Both the position numbers and the translations under genes were made by a program. A DNA stretch of 64,000 nucleotides, from contig NZ_JAPFPY010000007.1 of the NCBI RefSeq assembly GCF_026240945.1, positions 62,001 through 126,000 of the forward strand. Direction: 5' to 3'. The notes beneath the pieces are model-generated. The model did no database searches and was not told the DNA's origin. It saw only the letters and a list, made by a program, of their open reading frames with translations. The stretch is from Mycolicibacterium sp. J2 (lineage in GTDB: Bacteria; Actinomycetota; Actinomycetes; Mycobacteriales; Mycobacteriaceae). Position 1 is the stretch's first letter; each line of letters starts with the position of its first letter. This document shows, in pieces, positions 34,550-42,762 of this stretch.

Positions 34550-35392
34550 CTACCCGGAGAGGTTGAAGTTGCCGGACGCGCCGTAGACGGCGAGCGAGAT
34601 GAACAGGGTGATGGTGACGACGACGATCAGCGAGGTGCGCACGGCCTGGCCGACGGCGATCCCCACGCCGACGGGCCCGCCGGACGCGTTGTACCCGTAA
34701 TAGGTGTGGACCAGCATCACCGCGATCGACATGACGATGGCCTGCAGGAACGACCACAGCAGGTCGGTGGGGATCAGGAACGTGTTGAAGTAATGGTCGT
34801 ACAGGCCCGCGGACTGGCCGTTGATGAACACGGTGGTGAACCGCGCGGCGAAGAACGCGGCCAGCACCGACAGCGAATACAGCGGGATGATCGCGATGAG
34901 TCCGGCGATCAGCCGGGTCGACACCAGATAGGACACGGCATGCACCGCCATGGCTTCCACCGCGTCGATCTCCTCGGCCACCCGCATCGCGCCGAGCTGT
35001 GCGGTGGTACCGGCACCGATCGTGGCGGCCAGGGCGATACCGGCGATGACCGGCGCGACGATGCGGACGTTGAGGAAGGCCGACAGGAAGCCGGTCAGGG
35101 CCTCGATGCCGATGTTGCCCAGCGAGGAATAGCCCTGCACGGCGATGACGCCGCCTGAGGCCAACGTCAGGAAAGCCGCGACGCCGACGGTTCCGCCGAT
35201 CATCACCAAAGCTCCCGCACCCATGGTCATCTCGGCGACCAGCCGGATGGTCTCCTTGCGGTACCGGGTCAGCGCATTGGGGATGTAGCGCATCGTCTCG
35301 CCGTAGAACAGCGCCTGCTCGCCCACGTTGTCCACGGCCCTGGGCACGCCGCGGAAGAACCGGCGCACGCGCAGTGTCACGTCATAACTCAT
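34550..35392 (-). CDS. yrbE4B: YrbE4B, MlaE-type permease of the Mce4 system
   Basis: A 280-residue permease of the MlaE family with five to six hydrophobic segments (for example AGALVMIGGTVGVAAFLTLAS and SLIVVVTITLFISLAVYG) and the coupling region GTTAQLGAMRVAEEIDAVEAMAV, which contacts the ATPase MceG (encoded elsewhere). With YrbE4A it forms the inner-membrane part of the importer. Confidence 0.96.
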   Translation of the reverse strand: MSYDVTLRVRRFFRGVPRAVDNVGEQALFYGETMRYIPNALTRYRKETIRLVAEMTMGAGALVMIGGTVGVAAFLTLASGGVIAVQGYSSLGNIGIEALTGFLSAFLNVRIVAPVIAGIALAATIGAGTTAQLGAMRVAEEIDAVEAMAVHAVSYLVSTRLIAGLIAIIPLYSLSVLAAFFAARFTTVFINGQSAGLYDHYFNTFLIPTDLLWSFLQAIVMSIAVMLVHTYYGYNASGGPVGVGIAVGQAVRTSLIVVVTITLFISLAVYGASGNFNLSG

Positions 35393-35403
35393 CGCTGTGC
35401 CAC

Positions 35404-36168
35404 CTACCGCTCCAGGACCCGGACGCCGACGGCGGTCAAGATGACGTTGATGACGAACAAACAGATGAAGGCGTAGACCACCGTCTCGTTGACGGCGATG
35501 CCCACACCCTTGGGGCCGCCCTGCACGGTGAGTCCGCGGTAGCAGCCGACCAGGCCGGCCATCAGACCGAACAGCACGGACTTGAACATGGCGAGCACAA
35601 GCTCACCCAGTCCGGTCAGGATCGTGAGGCCGTTGATGAAGGCCCCGGGATTGACGCCCTGCAGGAAGACGGAGAACACGTAGCCACCCGCCAGGCCGAT
35701 CGCGCAGACCAGGCCGTTGAGCAGCAGCGCCACGAACGTCGACGCCAGCACGCGCGGGACCACCAGCCGCTGGATCGGGTCGATGCCCAGGACGCGCATG
35801 GCGTCGATCTCTTCGCGGATGGTGCGCGCACCCAGATCCGCGCAGATGGCGGTGGCGCCGGCGCCGGCCACGACGAGCACCGTCACGACCGGGCCGAGCT
35901 GGGTGATGGTGCCGAAGGCGGTGCCCGCCCCGGAGAGATCGGCCGCGCCGATCTCACGCAGCAGGATGTTCAGGGTGAAGGCGACCAGCACGGTGAAGGG
36001 GATGGACACCAGCAGCGTGGGGACGAGCGACACCCGGGCGATCATCCAGGTCTGGTCGAGGAACTCTCGGAACTGGAAGGGCCGCTGCCACATCTTGACG
36101 AAGGTGTCGATGGTCATCTCGAAGAACCCACCCACGGCCCGCGCCGGAGCCGCAAGCTGTTCGATCAA
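35404..36168 (-). CDS. yrbE4A: YrbE4A, MlaE-type permease of the Mce4 system
   Basis: A permease with the MlaE coupling sequence GAGATAICADLGARTIREEIDAMRVLGIDPIQRL and several membrane helices. A TTG at 36168 gives IEQLAAPARAVGGFFEM at the N-terminus and 254 residues, the M. tuberculosis length, so it is chosen over the TTG at 36201. It opens the mce4 operon, about 140-240 bp downstream of two KstR-type sites. Confidence 0.93.
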   Translation of the reverse strand: MIEQLAAPARAVGGFFEMTIDTFVKMWQRPFQFREFLDQTWMIARVSLVPTLLVSIPFTVLVAFTLNILLREIGAADLSGAGTAFGTITQLGPVVTVLVVAGAGATAICADLGARTIREEIDAMRVLGIDPIQRLVVPRVLASTFVALLLNGLVCAIGLAGGYVFSVFLQGVNPGAFINGLTILTGLGELVLAMFKSVLFGLMAGLVGCYRGLTVQGGPKGVGIAVNETVVYAFICLFVINVILTAVGVRVLER

Positions 36169-36305
36169 CCTCGGCTCCGTTCTCGGTTGAGGGCTGAGCA
36201 ATCCCGCGTTGGCGAAGAGCCCGAATATAGCGGGTATCCGTTCGCTCCGGCGGCCTTTCCACCCCTGGTCTGCACGCTGCCCTTAGTGAGCGGGCTCATA
36301 TTAAC

Positions 36306-36319
36306 TAGAACACGTTCAC
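36306..36319. promoter_or_regulatory. KstR-type site, mce4 promoter (imperfect)
   Basis: TAGAACACGTTCAC has one perfect half-site and an imperfect second half. It lies between the mce4 operon start and the better site at 36392. Together they suggest two operators in front of the mce4 operon. KstR represses sterol genes until a steroid-CoA ligand binds. Confidence 0.6.
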
Positions 36320-36391
36320 AGTGTCAAAGAACGGTAATCTTCACCAAACATCTTATTTTTGCTGTTCAGGGCATGTGTGACCGACATCATT

Positions 36392-36407
36392 CTAGAACGT
36401 GTTCTAG
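36392..36407. promoter_or_regulatory. KstR site, mce4 promoter (perfect palindrome)
   Basis: CTAGAACGTGTTCTAG is a perfect 16-bp palindrome matching TNNAACNNGTTNNA. It lies between the end of hsd4A and the start of yrbE4A, so the mce4 operon has its own sterol-responsive promoter in addition to any read-through from hsd4A. Confidence 0.85.
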
Positions 36408-36442
36408 TCCAGGTCGGCCTGGCGGGTGCGCCCTTCTCGACT

Positions 36443-37369
36443 TCAAGAGCCCATCAGGGCAGCGGCCGAGAATCCTATTTCCGGATCGCGCTCAGCAAAG
36501 AATCCGCCCAGCGCCGAGCTCAGCTCCGCCGGATCCCACGCGTCACCGGTCGCGTGGAAACGCTGAGCGACCGTGGGCGCCGCAACCAGGGTGACGGTCG
36601 GACCGTAGACGATGAAAAGCTGCCCGTTGACGGCATCGGCCGCCGGCGAGCTCAGGTAGGTCACCAACGTCACCACATGTTCGGGCGACAGCGCGTCGAC
36701 CTGGCCGTCGGGCAATTCCGGCGCGTCACCGAACACGTCGGCGGTCATCGCCGTGCGCGCCCGCGGGGCGATGGCGTTGGCCCGCACCCCGTACCGGCTC
36801 AGTCCGCGCGCCGCCGTCAGCGTCAACGCCGTGATCCCAGCCTTGGCCGCGCCGTAATTGGCCTGCCCCACCGGGCCGGCCAACCCGGCCTCCGACGACG
36901 TGTTGACGATGCGCCCGTACACCTGCCCGTCGGCGGACTCCTTGGCCTTGGCCCGCCAGTAGGCCGCCGCATTTCGTGTCAGCAGGAAGTGGCCGCGCAG
37001 GTGCACCGCGATCACGGCGTCCCAGTCCTCGTCGGACATGTTGAACAACATCTTGTCCCGGGTGATGCCGGCGTTGTTGACGACGATGCCCAAGCCCCCG
37101 AGACCATCGGCGGTGGACACCAACTCGTCGGCCGTGCTGCGCGCGCTGATGTCACCGGCGACGGCCACACCCTTGGACCCGACCGCGGCAATCTCGTCGA
37201 GCACGTCGGAGCGGTCCAGCGCGGCGGCCATGTCGTTGACCACCACGGTCGCGCCCGCGCGGGCCAGACCGATCGCCTCGGCGCGGCCCAGCCCAGCGGC
37301 GGCGCCGGTCACCACGGCGACCTTCCCGGACAGGTCGAGCGCAGCGGAGCTTTCCACAGATGAACTCAA
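36443..37369 (-). CDS. hsd4A: 17-beta-hydroxysteroid / hydroxyacyl-CoA dehydrogenase Hsd4A (Rv3502c-like)
   Basis: A 308-residue SDR with TGAAAGLGRAEAIGL at the cofactor site, NNAGITRDKML, and SSEAGLAGPVGQANYGAAK with the active Tyr-Lys. This is the type-4 (MFE-2-like) branch that acts on 3-hydroxyacyl-CoA side-chain intermediates and on 17-hydroxysteroids. It lies between fdxD and mce4 as in M. tuberculosis. It follows fdxD by 13 bases and shares its promoter at the 37668 operator. Confidence 0.93.
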   Translation of the reverse strand: MSSSVESSAALDLSGKVAVVTGAAAGLGRAEAIGLARAGATVVVNDMAAALDRSDVLDEIAAVGSKGVAVAGDISARSTADELVSTADGLGGLGIVVNNAGITRDKMLFNMSDEDWDAVIAVHLRGHFLLTRNAAAYWRAKAKESADGQVYGRIVNTSSEAGLAGPVGQANYGAAKAGITALTLTAARGLSRYGVRANAIAPRARTAMTADVFGDAPELPDGQVDALSPEHVVTLVTYLSSPAADAVNGQLFIVYGPTVTLVAAPTVAQRFHATGDAWDPAELSSALGGFFAERDPEIGFSAAALMGS

Positions 37370-37382
37370 TTTATGAATACCT

Positions 37383-37574
37383 CTAGTCTTTTCGGATCAG
37401 GGCGGCCCGGGGGCATTCGGCGACGGACTGCTCGGCCAGGTCCTCCTGATCGGCCGGCACCGGGTCGGCCTTGACCACGGCGTAATCGTCGTCGTCCAGA
37501 TCGAACAGGTCGGGGGCAATACCCACGCATACCGCGTTGCCTTCACAACGATCGCGGTCGACTTCCACACGCAT
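37383..37574 (-). CDS. fdxD: Ferredoxin FdxD (Rv3503c-like)
   Basis: A 63-residue ferredoxin with Cys10, Cys16 and Cys54 (CEGNAVC and CPR). Asn13 replaces the second Cys, so a 3Fe-4S cluster is likely. GAGGAGG lies upstream of ATG 37574. It is the first gene of the leftward transcript and could serve the P450s of sterol side-chain oxidation such as CYP142; the pairing is inference. Confidence 0.93.
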   Translation of the reverse strand: MRVEVDRDRCEGNAVCVGIAPDLFDLDDDDYAVVKADPVPADQEDLAEQSVAECPRAALIRKD

Positions 37575-37667
37575 GACAACCTCCTCGTGCCTTAACGCAC
37601 TCCATGTCCAAGGTCTGCACGGCCCCGCCTCTGTGCCGGCTAACCATACCGCCCTGGACCCCAAGAC

Positions 37668-37681
37668 TAGAACGTGTTACA
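37668..37681. promoter_or_regulatory. KstR site between fdxD and fadE26
   Basis: TAGAACGTGTTACA matches TNNAACNNGTTNNA. It lies in the divergent gap between fdxD-hsd4A (leftward) and fadE26-fadE27-fadD17 (rightward). The same 14 bases recur at 47608. Confidence 0.85.
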
Positions 37682-37767
37682 ACCGGTTGAGAAAAAGGTG
37701 CCGTCGAGCGCCTCCATTCCACCACGTATTCCACAGGCATCCCCCGCCCGACAGTGAGGACATCGAC

Positions 37768-38949
37768 ATGCGGATCGGTTACACCGCCGAGCAGGAGGAG
37801 TTACGCCGCGAACTGCGCGCCTACTTCGCCAAGCTGATGACACCCGAGCGGGCCGAGGCGCTGGCCGCCAGCGACGGCGAAATGGGGCGCGGCAACGTCT
37901 ATCGCGAGACCGTCGCGCAGATGGGCAAGGACGGCTGGCTCACGCTGAACTGGCCCACCGAGTACGGCGGTCAGGCCCGCACCCCGATGGAGAGCCTGAT
38001 CTTCAACGACGAGGCGGCGATCGCAAACGTGCCGGTGCCGTTCCTGACGATCAACAGCGTGGCGCCGACGATCATGCACTTCGGCACCGAGGAACAGAAG
38101 AAGTTCTTCCTGCCCAAGATCGCCGCCGGGGAACTGCACTTCTCCATCGGCTACTCCGAGCCGGGCGCCGGCACCGACCTGGCCTCGCTGCGGACCACCG
38201 CGGTGCGCGACGGTGACGAGTACGTGATCAACGGCCAGAAGATGTGGACCAGCCTGATCGCGTACGCCGACTACGTGTGGCTGGCGGTACGCACCAACCC
38301 CGAGGCCAAGAAGCACCGCGGCATCTCGATGCTGATCGTGCCGACAACGGCCGAGGGCTTCTCCTGGACGCCCGTGCACACCATGTCCGGCGTGGACACC
38401 AGCGCCACCTACTACCAGGATGTGCGCGTTCCCGTCAGCAGTCTGGTCGGCGAGGAGAACGCCGGCTGGAAGCTGGTCACCAACCAGCTCAACCACGAGC
38501 GGGTCGCCCTGGTGTCCGCCCAGCCGATCTTCCTGGCGCTCAACGGTGTTCGCGAATGGGCGCAGAACACCAAGGACGTGCACGGCAAGCGGCTGATCGA
38601 TTCGGAATGGGTGCAGCTGAACCTGGCCCGCGTGCACGCCAAGGCCGAGGTGCTCAAGCTGATCAACTGGGAGCTGGCCTCCGCCTCGGACAGCACGCCC
38701 TCGCCCGCCGACGCATCCGCGGCCAAGGTGTACGGCACCGAACTGGCCACCGAGGCCTACCGGCTGCTCATGGAGGTGCTCGGCACCTCGGCGACGCTGC
38801 GCACGGGATCGCCCGGCGCACTGCTGCGCGGCCGCGTGGAGCGGATGCACCGCTCCTGCCTCATCCTGACCTTCGGCGGTGGCACCAACGAGATCCAGCG
38901 CGACATCATCGGCATGGTCGCGCTCGGCCTGCCCCGAGTGAACCGTTAA
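37768..38949 (+). CDS. fadE26: Acyl-CoA dehydrogenase FadE26 (ChsE4)
   Basis: A 393-residue acyl-CoA dehydrogenase subunit. Blocks: SIGYSEPGAGTDLAS (FAD-binding), GQKMWTSLIAYADYV, NHERVAL with candidate catalytic Glu244, and the C-terminal FGGGTNEIQRDIIG. FadE26 and FadE27 are known to form an alpha2beta2 enzyme (ChsE4-ChsE5) that dehydrogenates sterol-CoA esters with a five- or eight-carbon side chain. ATG 37768 gives the normal start; upstream starts would overlap the operator. Confidence 0.95.
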   Translation: MRIGYTAEQEELRRELRAYFAKLMTPERAEALAASDGEMGRGNVYRETVAQMGKDGWLTLNWPTEYGGQARTPMESLIFNDEAAIANVPVPFLTINSVAPTIMHFGTEEQKKFFLPKIAAGELHFSIGYSEPGAGTDLASLRTTAVRDGDEYVINGQKMWTSLIAYADYVWLAVRTNPEAKKHRGISMLIVPTTAEGFSWTPVHTMSGVDTSATYYQDVRVPVSSLVGEENAGWKLVTNQLNHERVALVSAQPIFLALNGVREWAQNTKDVHGKRLIDSEWVQLNLARVHAKAEVLKLINWELASASDSTPSPADASAAKVYGTELATEAYRLLMEVLGTSATLRTGSPGALLRGRVERMHRSCLILTFGGGTNEIQRDIIGMVALGLPRVNR

Positions 38950-38962
38950 GAGGAGACTTCAC

Positions 38963-40060
38963 ATGGACTTCACCCCTACTGAGGCCTCGACGGATCTGGG
39001 CGGCCTCGTCCGCACCATCACCGAGTCGGTGTGCACCCCCGAGCACCAGCGCACGCTGGACGGGCTGGAGCAGCGCTTCGACCGCGGTCTGTGGGGCAAG
39101 CTGACCGATGCCGACGTACTGTCCACCACCGCACCGGAATCCGTCGGCGGTGGCGGGTTCGGCGTGCTCGAGCAGACCGCCGTACTGACCGCGCTGGGCC
39201 GCCAACTGGCGGCGGTGCCGTACCTGGAATCCGCCGTGCTGGCCGCAGGTGCACTGGCCAAATTCGGCTCCGAAGCGCTGCAACAGGATTGGGCCGTACC
39301 CGCGGTCAACGGCGCCAAGATCGTCACGGTGGCGCTCGACGGGGAGATGGGCGAGGGCCCGGTGCAGGCTCAGGACGCCGACGGCGGTTTCCGCCTGACC
39401 GGCACCCGGACCCAGGTGTCCTACGGTCCGGTGGCCGACGCATTCCTGGTGCCGGCCGAGACTCCCTCCGGCGTTCAGGTTTTCCTCATCACGGCGGGTG
39501 ATCCCGGCGTCGCGGTGAGCGCACTGGACACCACCGGCCACGGCAGCGTCGGGCACGTGGAGTTCGGCGGCACCACCGTCGACGCCGCCCGCGTCGTCGG
39601 GGGCCAGGAGGTACTCGACTGGCTCACGCTGCATACCGCCCTGGGCCGCACCGCCTTCCAGCTGGGCGTGCTGGAGCGGGCGCTGGAGCTCACGGCCCTC
39701 TACGCCCGCGAGCGTGAGCAGTTCGACCGGCCGATCGGCAGCTTCCAGGCGGTGTCCGCACGGTTGGCCGACAACTACATCGACGTGAAGGCGCTGCGCT
39801 CGACCCTCACCCAGGCCGCCTGGCGGCTCTCCGAGGATCTCCCCGCGGATATCGACGTGGCCAGCGCCGCGTTCTGGGCGGCCGATGCCGGGCACCGCGT
39901 CGCGCACACCACGGTGCACGTGCACGGCGGTGTGGGCATCGACATGGACCACCCGATCCACCGCTATTTCCTGGCCGCCAAGCAGACCGAGTTCGCGCTC
40001 GGCGGGGCCACCGGGCAGCTGCTGCGCATCGGGCGCGAGCTGGCCGACACCCCGGTCTGA
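38963..40060 (+). CDS. fadE27: Acyl-CoA dehydrogenase FadE27 (ChsE5)
   Basis: A 365-residue partner of FadE26. It retains the helical domains (TALGRTAFQLGVLERALELTALYAREREQFDRPIGSFQAV and VHVHGGVGIDMDHPIHRYF) but lacks the EPGAGTD block and a standard catalytic Glu, consistent with a beta subunit that completes the FAD site of ChsE4. It starts 13 bp after FadE26, preceded by GAGGAG. Confidence 0.94.
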   Translation: MDFTPTEASTDLGGLVRTITESVCTPEHQRTLDGLEQRFDRGLWGKLTDADVLSTTAPESVGGGGFGVLEQTAVLTALGRQLAAVPYLESAVLAAGALAKFGSEALQQDWAVPAVNGAKIVTVALDGEMGEGPVQAQDADGGFRLTGTRTQVSYGPVADAFLVPAETPSGVQVFLITAGDPGVAVSALDTTGHGSVGHVEFGGTTVDAARVVGGQEVLDWLTLHTALGRTAFQLGVLERALELTALYAREREQFDRPIGSFQAVSARLADNYIDVKALRSTLTQAAWRLSEDLPADIDVASAAFWAADAGHRVAHTTVHVHGGVGIDMDHPIHRYFLAAKQTEFALGGATGQLLRIGRELADTPV

Positions 40061-40061
40061 C

Positions 40062-41582
40062 GTGACGAACACCGGCCCGACCGTCGGCGCCCTGCTGGCG
40101 CCGTTGGCCGGCGTCACCGACCGCGGCGTGCACTACGGCGACGAGTTCACCAGCTGGCAAGACCACATCGCGGCGGGGGCGACGTTGGCGTCCGCCTTGC
40201 GGGCCCGGCTCGACCCGGACCGGCCCCCGCATGTCGGTGTCCTGCTGGGCAATACGCCGTTCTTCTCCACCGTGCTGGTCGCTGCGGGGATGTCCGGCCT
40301 GGTGCCGGTGGGCCTGAACCCGACCCGCCGCGGCGCGGCGCTGGTGCGCGATATCGAACGTGCGGACTGTCAGTTCGTGCTCGCCGACTCGGGCGCGGAG
40401 GTGCCGGCCGGTGTGCAGCACATCGACGTCGAATCCCCCCGGTGGGCGGCCGAACTGGCCGGCCATAACGGCGCCGCGGTGGCCTTCGCCGAACGCTCCC
40501 CCGACGACCTGTTCATGCTGATCTTCACCTCCGGCACCAGCGGCGAACCCAAGGCTGTCCGGGTCACCCACGACAAGGTGGCCTTCCCCGGCCGGATGCT
40601 GGCCGAACGGTTCGGCCTCGGGCCGGCCGACACCTGCTACCTGGCCATGCCGCTGTTCCACTCCAACGCCATCATGGCGGGCTGGGCCGTCGCCGTCGCC
40701 GCGGGTGCCTCGATCGCGTTGCGGCGCAAGTTCTCCGCCTCACAGTTCATCCCGGACGTGCGCCGTTACGGTGCCACCTACGCCAACTACGTCGGTAAAC
40801 CGCTGTCCTACATCCTGGCCACGCCACCGCGGCCCGATGATGCGGACAACCCGCTGAAGTTCCTCTACGGCAACGAGGGCGCCGCGCGGGATCTGGTCCG
40901 CTTCGCCGACCGGTTCGGTGTGCGGGTGGTCGACGGGTTCGGTTCGACCGAAGGCGGTGTGGCGATCGCGCGCACCCCGGACACCCCGGACGGATCGCTG
41001 GGCCCGCTGACCGACGAGGTGGCCATCGTGGACGTGCAGACCGGGCTACCGTGCCCGCCCGGCGTGGTGGGCGAGATCGTCAACCCGACCGGACCCGGAT
41101 GGTTCCGCGGCTACTACAACGCCCCCGAGGCCGAGGCCGAACGCATGGCCGGCGGGGTGTACCACACCGGTGACCTGGCCTACCGGGACGAGGCGGGTTT
41201 CGTCTATTTCGCCGGGCGCCTCGGTGACTGGATGCGGGTGGACGGCGAGAACCTCGGCACCGCGCCGATCGAGCGGATCCTGCTGCGGCATCCCGGTATC
41301 GCGGAGGCGGCGGTCTATCCCATCCCCGACCCGGCGGTGGGCGACCGCGTGATGGCCGCCGTGGTACCGGCGCCCGGCGCGTCGTTCGACACCGCCGAGT
41401 TCGTCGCCTTCCTCGGCGCGCAGCCCGACCTCGGCCCCAAGCAGTGGCCGTCGTTCGTCCGGGTCAGCACCACGCTGCCCCGCACCGAGACGTTCAAGGT
41501 GCTCAAGCGTGAACTGTCGGCCGAGGCGACCGACTGCGCGGATCCGGTGCACGCCATCGAACGTCCGACCGTGCGCCGTTAG
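40062..41582 (+). CDS. fadD17: Acyl-CoA synthetase FadD17
   Basis: A 506-residue AMP-forming acyl-CoA ligase. P-loop-like IFTSGTSGEPKAV, VDGFGSTEGG (A5), YHTGDLAYRDEAGFVYFAGRLGDWMRVDGENL (A7-A8) and the C-terminal Lys region ETFKVLKREL. FadD17 activates the C5 side chain of steroid acids to CoA thioesters. GTG 40062 starts one base after the fadE27 stop, so it is in the same transcript. Confidence 0.94.
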   Translation: MTNTGPTVGALLAPLAGVTDRGVHYGDEFTSWQDHIAAGATLASALRARLDPDRPPHVGVLLGNTPFFSTVLVAAGMSGLVPVGLNPTRRGAALVRDIERADCQFVLADSGAEVPAGVQHIDVESPRWAAELAGHNGAAVAFAERSPDDLFMLIFTSGTSGEPKAVRVTHDKVAFPGRMLAERFGLGPADTCYLAMPLFHSNAIMAGWAVAVAAGASIALRRKFSASQFIPDVRRYGATYANYVGKPLSYILATPPRPDDADNPLKFLYGNEGAARDLVRFADRFGVRVVDGFGSTEGGVAIARTPDTPDGSLGPLTDEVAIVDVQTGLPCPPGVVGEIVNPTGPGWFRGYYNAPEAEAERMAGGVYHTGDLAYRDEAGFVYFAGRLGDWMRVDGENLGTAPIERILLRHPGIAEAAVYPIPDPAVGDRVMAAVVPAPGASFDTAEFVAFLGAQPDLGPKQWPSFVRVSTTLPRTETFKVLKRELSAEATDCADPVHAIERPTVRR

Positions 41583-41777
41583 AGCGCTGCCATCGACCCG
41601 ACCGGCGAAATGGCGGGCGCGGCGATATTCCTGGCATCGAATTCGTCGGTTTATATGACGGGCCCGACCATTAATGGCGACGGCGGAACGCCCACCGGGA
41701 CCGGGCTGATCAGGGCAAATCATCGTATGAGAATTTGCCCTTCGGGGACACGTTTTACCGCCCGCGAATTGGAGTAG
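41583..41777 (+). pseudogene. SDR C-terminal remnant
   Basis: Directly after the fadD17 stop, in the same frame, the DNA reads EMAGAAIFLASNSSVYMTGP followed by TINGDGG, the signature C-terminal end of classical SDRs. No upstream SDR sequence remains; the fragment is about 35 residues and then continues in unrelated, Arg-rich sequence to a stop at 41777. Codon use (AAT, ATT, TAT, GTT) is AT-richer than its neighbours. The likely origin is deletion or transfer of an SDR gene beside fadD17. A 55-residue protein from ATG 41610 cannot be excluded but is unlikely. The rest of the gap to 41891 holds nothing else I can name. Confidence 0.6.
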
Positions 41778-41891
41778 TTCTACTCAGCACGGTGAACGCG
41801 CGGCTGGGCTACGCTTCCGATCGGAATGCACAACGGTGACCTTTGCCGTAATTGCATTGGAAAGAACTTTGACCCGCAAGGAGCTTATGTC

Positions 41892-42611
41892 ATGAGAGCA
41901 TCTGCGCTCACCGGCCTGGCGGCCGCGGCCACCGCCCTCGCCGTCGTCCTGTCGGGCTGCGGCTCGGATACCAAGACCGCGACCAGCAGCAGCGAGAAGA
42001 CCACCGCGTCGTCCTCGGAGAAGACCTCGACCAGCAAGTCGGCCACCAGTAAACCGAAAGTGGCCCCGCGCGACGAGGATGCGGCCGGTCCGCACGAGAC
42101 GATCGCGAGCTACATCAAGGAGAACGACATCCAGGAGGCGCAGGTCAGGCGCGGCGATCCGGGATCGCCGACGATCGATCTGCCGGTGCCGGAGGGCTGG
42201 GACACCGCCGGCGCCGACACCCCGGAGTGGGCCTACGGCGCCATCGTCTACACCGGCCCGGAGGCCGCCGAGTACACCCCGAGCATCGTCGCGATCGTGT
42301 CGAAGCTGACCGGCAACGTCGACCCGCAGAAGATCCTCGACCTGGCACCGGGCGAGCTGCAGAACCTGTCCGGCTACGAACCGCTGAACGAGGGGGCCAC
42401 GAGCACGCTGGGCGAGTACCCGGCCTTCCAGCTGGGCGGCACCTGGGTTCAGGACGGCCAGAAGAAGATCGTCGCGCAGAAGACCGTGGTGATCCCGGGC
42501 AGCGACGGCCTGTATGTGTTGCAGCTCAACGCCGACGGCCTCGAGGACCAGATGGATATCGTGAGCGCGGCGACCGATGTCATCGACTCCGGAACGACCA
42601 TCACGCCCTGA
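41892..42611 (+). CDS. LpqN-family lipoprotein
   Basis: A 239-residue lipoprotein: signal sequence to lipobox VLSGC (Cys24), a Ser/Thr/Lys-rich linker (SSSEKTTASSSEKTSTSKSA) and an LpqN-type domain (IDLPVPEGWDTAGADTPEWAYGAIVY ... VLQLNADGLEDQM). LpqN proteins sit on the outer face of the membrane and are implicated in envelope lipid trafficking. ATG 41892 is preferred to a longer form. A strong terminator follows it. Confidence 0.87.
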   Translation: MRASALTGLAAAATALAVVLSGCGSDTKTATSSSEKTTASSSEKTSTSKSATSKPKVAPRDEDAAGPHETIASYIKENDIQEAQVRRGDPGSPTIDLPVPEGWDTAGADTPEWAYGAIVYTGPEAAEYTPSIVAIVSKLTGNVDPQKILDLAPGELQNLSGYEPLNEGATSTLGEYPAFQLGGTWVQDGQKKIVAQKTVVIPGSDGLYVLQLNADGLEDQMDIVSAATDVIDSGTTITP

Positions 42612-42620
42612 CGTGACCGC

Positions 42621-42660
42621 CGAAGATGCCTCCACGGGTGCGCCCGTGGAGGCATCTTCG
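42621..42660 (+). terminator. Strong stem-loop terminator
   Basis: CGAAGATGCCTCCACGGG pairs perfectly with CCCGTGGAGGCATCTTCG (18 bp) around the loop TGCG, ten bases after the lipoprotein stop. It is the best hairpin in the window; no long T-run follows, as usual in mycobacteria. Confidence 0.85.
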
Positions 42661-42735
42661 TGTCTTCGGCGAATAAATCCGACGAGCGCTCTTTGCGTGA
42701 CCGCCGGTACCGAGTAGGTTAGCCGTAACCGCTAG

Positions 42736-42749
42736 TTACTCACCAGTAA
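42736..42749. promoter_or_regulatory. Inverted repeat upstream of gabD2
   Basis: TTACT-CACC-AGTAA lies 13 bp before the gabD2 ATG, directly next to the ribosome-binding site GGGAGGG. Its position would suit a repressor. No regulator is adjacent and the arms are only 5 bp, so this is tentative. Confidence 0.3.
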
Positions 42750-42762
42750 GGGAGGGTCGGCC

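Noticed and set aside
35374..36594. Open frame on the plus strand across yrbE4A and the mce4 promoter
   Set aside because: The opposite strand encodes an MlaE permease and the frame has no recognisable domain; it also crosses two operators.
38963..40060. FadE27 as a degenerate pseudogene because it lacks the EPGAGTD block and catalytic Glu
   Set aside because: The loss is normal for the beta subunit of the known FadE26-FadE27 enzyme.
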